This document shows positions 60,283-64,000 of a DNA stretch of 64,000 nt, piece after piece. The stretch is from positions 62,001 to 126,000 of the forward strand of contig CBFIHP010000015.1 of the NCBI GenBank assembly GCA_965662355.1, read 5' to 3'. Every line of letters begins with the position of its first letter. Positions within the stretch are counted from its first letter, which is position 1. The notes below the pieces were generated by a model that ran no database searches, was not told the origin of the DNA, and worked only from the letters and a program-made list of their open reading frames with translations. A program made the position numbers and the translations under genes. The DNA comes from GCA-2683825 sp965662355. GTDB lineage: Bacteria; Planctomycetota; UBA1135; GCA-002686595.

Positions 60283-61587
60283 ATGAATATCGATCGACAC
60301 CCCACCACCAGAGAGAATCTGTGGGAGACAAGTAGCCGTTGGGACGGCATCCGCCGAGACTTCACGACCGAACAAGTTCGAAAAATCAGTGGCTCGATTC
60401 GAATTCGCCACACACTGGCGGACATCGGTGCACGGAGGCTGTGGCACCTCCTGCAGACGAAGGACTACACGCACGCATTGGGAGCCGTGACGGGAAACCA
60501 GGCGATGCAGATGGTTCGAGCTGGACTCGAGGCCATCTATCTATCGGGGTGGCAGGTTGCGGCGGACGCGAACGTCGCCGGAGAGATGTATCCGGACCAG
60601 AGTTTGTATCCCGCCAACAGCGTTCCCCAGGCCGTCGCAAAGATCAACCGCTGTCTGCAGCGAGCCGACCAGATCGCCTACCAGGAAGGTTCGGACAAGA
60701 GCTGGTTCGTTCCGATCGTGGCCGATGCAGAGGCAGGTTTCGGTGGTCCCTTGAACGCCTTCGAGCTCATGAAGGCCATGATCGAAGCTGGTGCATCCGG
60801 TGTGCATTTCGAAGACCAGCTCGCATCCGAGAAGAAGTGTGGACACCTGGGCGGCAAGGTCCTGGTTCCGACTTCTACTTTCATCCGAACACTGAGCGCT
60901 GCACGTCTGGCGGCGGACGTGATGGATGTTCCCACGGTGCTCATTGCTCGAACGGATGCGAACGCGGCATCGATCGTTACCAGTGACATCGACGAACGCG
61001 ACCGCTCGTTCTTGACCGGAGAGAGAACGCCGGAGGGATTCTTCCGCAGCAAGGCCGGTCTAGAGCAGGCCATCGCGCGGGGACTGGCATACGCGCCGTA
61101 CGCGGATCTTCTCTGGTGTGAAACGTCACGCCCGGACCTCGCGGAGGCAAAGCGGTTTGCCGAGGCGATTCACAGCGACTATCCCGGCAAGTTGTTGGCC
61201 TACAATTGTTCGCCTTCCTTCAACTGGCGTGCGAATCTCGATTCATCGACGATCGCCAAGTTCCAGCGCGAATTGGGCAGCATGGGCTACCGATTCCAAT
61301 TCGTAACGCTGGCCGGATTCCACTCTCTGAACCACGGCATGTTCAAGCTTGCAAGCGACTATCGCACACGTGGGATGGCTGCGTATTCGGAGCTGCAGGA
61401 GCGTGAGTTTGCCAGCGAAACCGACGGCTATACTGCGACCCGCCATCAACACGAGGTCGGAACGGGCTACTTCGATGCCGTCGCACAGGCGATTTCGGGT
61501 GGTCAGTCCTCGACATGCGCTATGAACGGTTCCACCGAAGCGGCCCAGTTCGCTCCCGTGAATTCGTGTTCAAAAGCGACAGGGTGA
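60283..61587 (+). CDS. aceA: isocitrate lyase
   Basis: The 434-residue protein matches the usual length and sequence of bacterial isocitrate lyase: WDGIRRDFT, YTHALGAVTGNQAMQMVRAG, YLSGWQVAAD, VADAEAGFGG, FEDQLASEKKCGHLGGKVL with catalytic Cys186, VLIARTDANAASI, LLWCETSRPD, YNCSPSFNW and the mobile C-terminal end NGSTEAAQF. It cleaves isocitrate to glyoxylate and succinate in the glyoxylate shunt, allowing growth on acetate or fatty acids. The C-terminus runs 12 residues past the usual end. No malate synthase gene is next to it; the neighbours are an SGNH hydrolase and a sulfatase-like gene. Confidence 0.97.
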   Translation: MNIDRHPTTRENLWETSSRWDGIRRDFTTEQVRKISGSIRIRHTLADIGARRLWHLLQTKDYTHALGAVTGNQAMQMVRAGLEAIYLSGWQVAADANVAGEMYPDQSLYPANSVPQAVAKINRCLQRADQIAYQEGSDKSWFVPIVADAEAGFGGPLNAFELMKAMIEAGASGVHFEDQLASEKKCGHLGGKVLVPTSTFIRTLSAARLAADVMDVPTVLIARTDANAASIVTSDIDERDRSFLTGERTPEGFFRSKAGLEQAIARGLAYAPYADLLWCETSRPDLAEAKRFAEAIHSDYPGKLLAYNCSPSFNWRANLDSSTIAKFQRELGSMGYRFQFVTLAGFHSLNHGMFKLASDYRTRGMAAYSELQEREFASETDGYTATRHQHEVGTGYFDAVAQAISGGQSSTCAMNGSTEAAQFAPVNSCSKATG

Positions 61588-61664
61588 GCCCTGGCTCATG
61601 TGGATCTCAGGACCGAAACCCGCGCCGGCAGCACGGCTACCAAACTAGCCCAGGGTGAATTCCG

Positions 61665-63278
61665 CTACATGTAGCCGAGGCGCTTCAACTCGGCGATGTC
61701 CTCCGCGCTGAGGCTCTCTTCCTCGTCCACGGGAAGCGTCCCGATGCGCCTGTCGAGCAGGAAAGCTCCCACGCGGCGCATCATCGTCCGGGTCGTGGGA
61801 TCGCTCTCGTCCGCGGCTCTGGGTGAGAAGTCTCCGGGATCGTTCGTCACGTCGTACATCTCCCAGTGGACGTCGCCGTTCTCGTCGGCCGTTCGCACCA
61901 GCTTCCTCCCGTCCTGGATGATCGCGACGCGATCTTCGGATTCCTCGATGAGCTCGCTGAAGATGGCCCGGGAGGGAACCTTCACCGCACCCGCCGTCCG
62001 GATGTGGGGCCAGAGCGACACGCCGCTCAGGCCTTCGGGGATGGGGATACCCTGGATGTCCAGCAGGGTCGGGTAGACGTCCACGAGGCTCACGTCGACC
62101 TCGAAGGTCCCCTCGAGTGGTTCTCCGTCGGGACCCGGTACACGGAGCACCATGGGGACGTTGATCTCTTGAGCGCTCAGGGTGTTGTGGTGGCCCCACT
62201 TCCCGTGCTCGAGGAAGGCCTCGCCGTGATCGGCGACGAGGAGCACGGTCGTGTTCTCGAGCAGCCCCCGCTGACCGAGCCCATCCATGAAGCGTTCGAT
62301 GGCTCGAGACGTGTACGCGACCTCCCCGTCATATCGCTGGACGAGGCACCTCACCCGTTCGCGAAGCCGTGGATCGTCGAAGCCCTTGAAATCCAGGAAG
62401 GATCTCTCGCGAATCGAATCGGCATCGGGAAAATCCTCTCCCCTCTTGGGGAGACGGCCCTTCATCTTGAGATGGAAGGCTTCGTAGTCGAATGCGAAGG
62501 GTTCGTCCCCCCCGGACTTCTCCCACGACTCGTATGCGCCCAGCCACCACTGAATCTCCAGCTCCCGGCCCATGTTTGTGAAGTAGGCACGCTCGAGGGG
62601 TTCCGGGGTATAGCCCTGATCGAACGGAGCCCGTGGTACGTAGGGCGAGTGGGGATCCACGAGATGGGTGTATAGGAAGAAGGCCTCATCGGCTGCGCGG
62701 TCATCCACCCACTCCAGAGCGCGTTCGAACATCGAGGCCCCATGTGCGTTCGTGTACTCGAAGGTCTCGAAGCCCTGATCGAAGAGCGTCTTGGCCCGAA
62801 TGTGAACGTTCGCCGCGAACCCGGCCGTGCTGTACCCGGCTGCTTGCATCTGCTCCGCCAAGGTCACATGCGCGCTGGGTAGTACGCCGCTCCCCCAAGA
62901 GCTCTGCTTCCGTAGCTCGACACACACGGCGCCATGCTGTCCCGGATACAGGCCGGTCATCACGGACGCGACGGCGGGTTTCGTCCATGAGCAGGTTGAA
63001 TAGGCGTTCGGGAAACGAATGCTCTCGCCGACGAGCTCGTCCAGGTAAGGGGTCAATCCTTGCTCATCACCGAAAGCACCGATGCGGTCGCGCCGAAGGG
63101 TGTCGACGAGAATGATGATCAGGTTGGACTTCCGCCCTTGCAGAGGCCGCGCGGTGCTTCCGTCTGATGACGAGCCTGTCGAACCTCCGCACGAGGCGAC
63201 GAACAAGACGATCGAGGTCACAACTGGTGAGCACAGGTATCGTCCCCCCGGCCCAGAGCAATGGTTCGCACCGTTCAT
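61665..63278 (-). CDS. sulfatase-like lipoprotein hydrolase (alkaline phosphatase superfamily)
   Basis: ATG 63278 opens a lipoprotein signal (VTSIVLFVASCGG, Cys30). The fold is that of sulfatases: IIILVDTLRRDRIGAFG (metal Asp), YSTCSWTKPAVASVMTGLYP (nucleophile region), FFLYTHLVDPHSPY, VLLVADHGEAFLEHGKWGHH (metal Asp/His) and SLVDVYPTLLDI. Where sulfatases have C/S-x-P-S-R this protein has Thr99-Lys-Pro-Ala-Val, so it cannot form formylglycine; Thr is the nucleophile in phosphoethanolamine transferases of the same superfamily. It may therefore be a phosphohydrolase or transferase rather than a sulfatase. It converges on the isocitrate lyase gene. Confidence 0.85.
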   Translation of the reverse strand: MNGANHCSGPGGRYLCSPVVTSIVLFVASCGGSTGSSSDGSTARPLQGRKSNLIIILVDTLRRDRIGAFGDEQGLTPYLDELVGESIRFPNAYSTCSWTKPAVASVMTGLYPGQHGAVCVELRKQSSWGSGVLPSAHVTLAEQMQAAGYSTAGFAANVHIRAKTLFDQGFETFEYTNAHGASMFERALEWVDDRAADEAFFLYTHLVDPHSPYVPRAPFDQGYTPEPLERAYFTNMGRELEIQWWLGAYESWEKSGGDEPFAFDYEAFHLKMKGRLPKRGEDFPDADSIRERSFLDFKGFDDPRLRERVRCLVQRYDGEVAYTSRAIERFMDGLGQRGLLENTTVLLVADHGEAFLEHGKWGHHNTLSAQEINVPMVLRVPGPDGEPLEGTFEVDVSLVDVYPTLLDIQGIPIPEGLSGVSLWPHIRTAGAVKVPSRAIFSELIEESEDRVAIIQDGRKLVRTADENGDVHWEMYDVTNDPGDFSPRAADESDPTTRTMMRRVGAFLLDRRIGTLPVDEEESLSAEDIAELKRLGYM

Positions 63279-63287
63279 GGGGGTGCA

Positions 63288-63296
63288 ATTCTAGCA
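63288..63296 (-). promoter_or_regulatory. extended -10 upstream of the sulfatase-like gene
   Basis: On the minus strand TGCTAGAAT ends nine bases before ATG 63278, leaving a leader of 0-3 bases. No ribosome site is present. Confidence 0.45.
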
Positions 63297-63365
63297 GTGC
63301 GTTACCGATGACGCGATCCGACCTTCCCGTGGCGGAGGAGCCACCTAGCGGGAGCTCGTGGCGTG

Positions 63366-63464
63366 GGTGCATGAATCGAGTTGGGCAGGCCTATTTCGAT
63401 CTCGATCGAGCCCTGAGCTACCGAGAAGGGGCGTCGGAAGTACCCCCCTCCCGATTCATGCACC
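63366..63464. repeat. inverted repeat pair, 13 bp
   Basis: GGTGCATGAATCG (63366-63378) and CGATTCATGCACC (63452-63464) are perfect inverted copies 73 bases apart. The interior has no ORF of note. The right copy is seven bases from the dispersed 35-base repeat. Confidence 0.6.
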
Positions 63465-63470
63465 ACCCCC

Positions 63471-63505
63471 CCACCAACCCGTCAGCTCGGTGCCTGGCTC
63501 CGTAC
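63471..63505. repeat. dispersed 35-bp repeat, second copy
   Basis: Identical over 35 bases to 38060-38094 and containing the GGCTCCGTAC half of the palindromic family. Confidence 0.85.
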
Positions 63506-63581
63506 CTCAGATAATTACACTGAAACTGCTATCCGCAACATAGCATTGGCGCGGACAACCCCTACGAGGAGAGGATTCAAG

Positions 63582-64000
63582 TTGAAGATTGCCGGCGCGC
63601 GACTCCTTCCTATCTCCGCGATGGTGGCCCTCTTTGCGGGTCTTTGCAGCGCTCAGCGTCTGCAACAATCGCCTCCCCCGTCCGGGTCCATTCCGTTCAT
63701 GGACCCGCGCAGCCGTCCCGACGGCTTCGGTATTGACGGCGTCGCGGGGCCGGTCATTAACCTCAGGAGGTTCGCCGGCAAGCTCCGTTTCGCCGCCTCG
63801 GGGACCTGGTGTCGCTTCGGCGTCTCCGGATGTTCGGGACCCGCAGGCGACGTGCCCACGACGGGTTCGGGCCCGCTTCCCAACCAGGCGTACAACCTTC
63901 TCGGTGGTGAATGGCGTGGAGGCGCGGGCGATGGAGCGCGCTTCGCCATCGGGGCGGGTACGAACATCCTCATTCCCCAGGGAACGAACGGGGTTCAGCT
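63582..64000 (+). CDS. secreted protein, possibly PA-IL-like lectin domain, 3' end outside window
   Basis: The start is TTG 63582, six bases after GAGGAGAGGA, and it opens a signal peptide (MKIAGARLLPISAMVALFAG, then LCSAQ). The frame is open to the right edge (139 codons seen). After a Pro-rich linker comes LRFAASGTWCRFGVSGCSGP, then PLPNQAYNLLGGEWRGG and FAIGAGTNILIPQGTNG, which follows the order of PA-IL-like galactose-binding domains (strand ending GxW, a GP..G turn, LIG.., F.IG..., then an L/N Ca loop still outside the window). The lectin call is tentative because the Ca-binding part is not visible. Confidence 0.7.
   Translation, partial: MKIAGARLLPISAMVALFAGLCSAQRLQQSPPPSGSIPFMDPRSRPDGFGIDGVAGPVINLRRFAGKLRFAASGTWCRFGVSGCSGPAGDVPTTGSGPLPNQAYNLLGGEWRGGAGDGARFAIGAGTNILIPQGTNGVQ

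Larger units (their letters stand above)
63279..63581. other. divergent intergenic region with repeats
   Basis: About 300 bases between the sulfatase-like gene and the last gene, holding an extended -10, a 13-bp inverted repeat pair and a dispersed 35-base repeat, each listed separately. Confidence 0.6.

Overview
The window looks like chromosomal DNA of a deep-branching, probably marine member of the Planctomycetota. This is inferred from content only: GC-rich DNA, a Ser/Thr kinase fused to WD40 propellers sitting directly behind an ECF-type sigma factor, very large secreted multidomain proteins, and a recurrent C-terminal beta module on unrelated secreted enzymes. No rRNA, tRNA or CRISPR array was recognised. 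Most genes encode exported, periplasmic or outer-membrane proteins, so the window reads as an envelope and secretome region.

Layout. 1-16 kb, mostly minus strand: an M23 peptidase (cut by the left edge) with a propeller-like secreted protein, a large SGNH hydrolase, an extracellular endonuclease I, a giant subtilase with ten PKD domains, and an M43-type metalloprotease; a stranded C-terminal module fragment lies at 14.5 kb. 16.5-22.4 kb: a porin coupled to a PstS-like binding protein, then the sigma factor/WD40-kinase pair. 22.6-29.6 kb: a HEAT-repeat protein and a secreted BsuPI-like protein, each followed by an almost identical terminator, then a SurA/DsbA-like fusion and an exonuclease-endonuclease-phosphatase family enzyme. 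29.6-44.5 kb: an FG-GAP protein, outer-membrane barrels, a DUF5060/apiosidase-like lipoprotein, a di-haem peroxidase, an IPTL-CTERM protein, a membrane protein with internal repeats, a cluster of small helical envelope proteins and a PHB-depolymerase-like esterase.

44.8-50.1 kb holds what I consider the best candidate for an undescribed system: two paralogous secreted proteins of unknown function flanking an extremely aspartate-rich PKD protein. 50-64 kb: a lipoprotein subtilase with FG-GAP repeats, a tubulin-tyrosine-ligase-like ATP-grasp protein, an eight-haem cytochrome coupled to a small membrane protein, a group II intron-like remnant, a second SGNH hydrolase, isocitrate lyase, a sulfatase-like lipoprotein with Thr at the nucleophile position, and a partial gene running off the right edge.

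Two genome-level patterns stand out. At least seven genes have a -10-like hexamer ending only 5-7 bases before the start codon, which predicts leaderless mRNAs; one has a textbook -35 at 17-base spacing. Short palindromic repeats built on TACGGAGCC/GGCTCCGTA are scattered between genes from 36 to 63.5 kb. Several gene remnants (14.5, 28, 29.6, 40, 41.2, 55.6 and 58.6 kb) show ongoing decay in intergenic DNA. All functional calls are by motif reading; no database search was possible.
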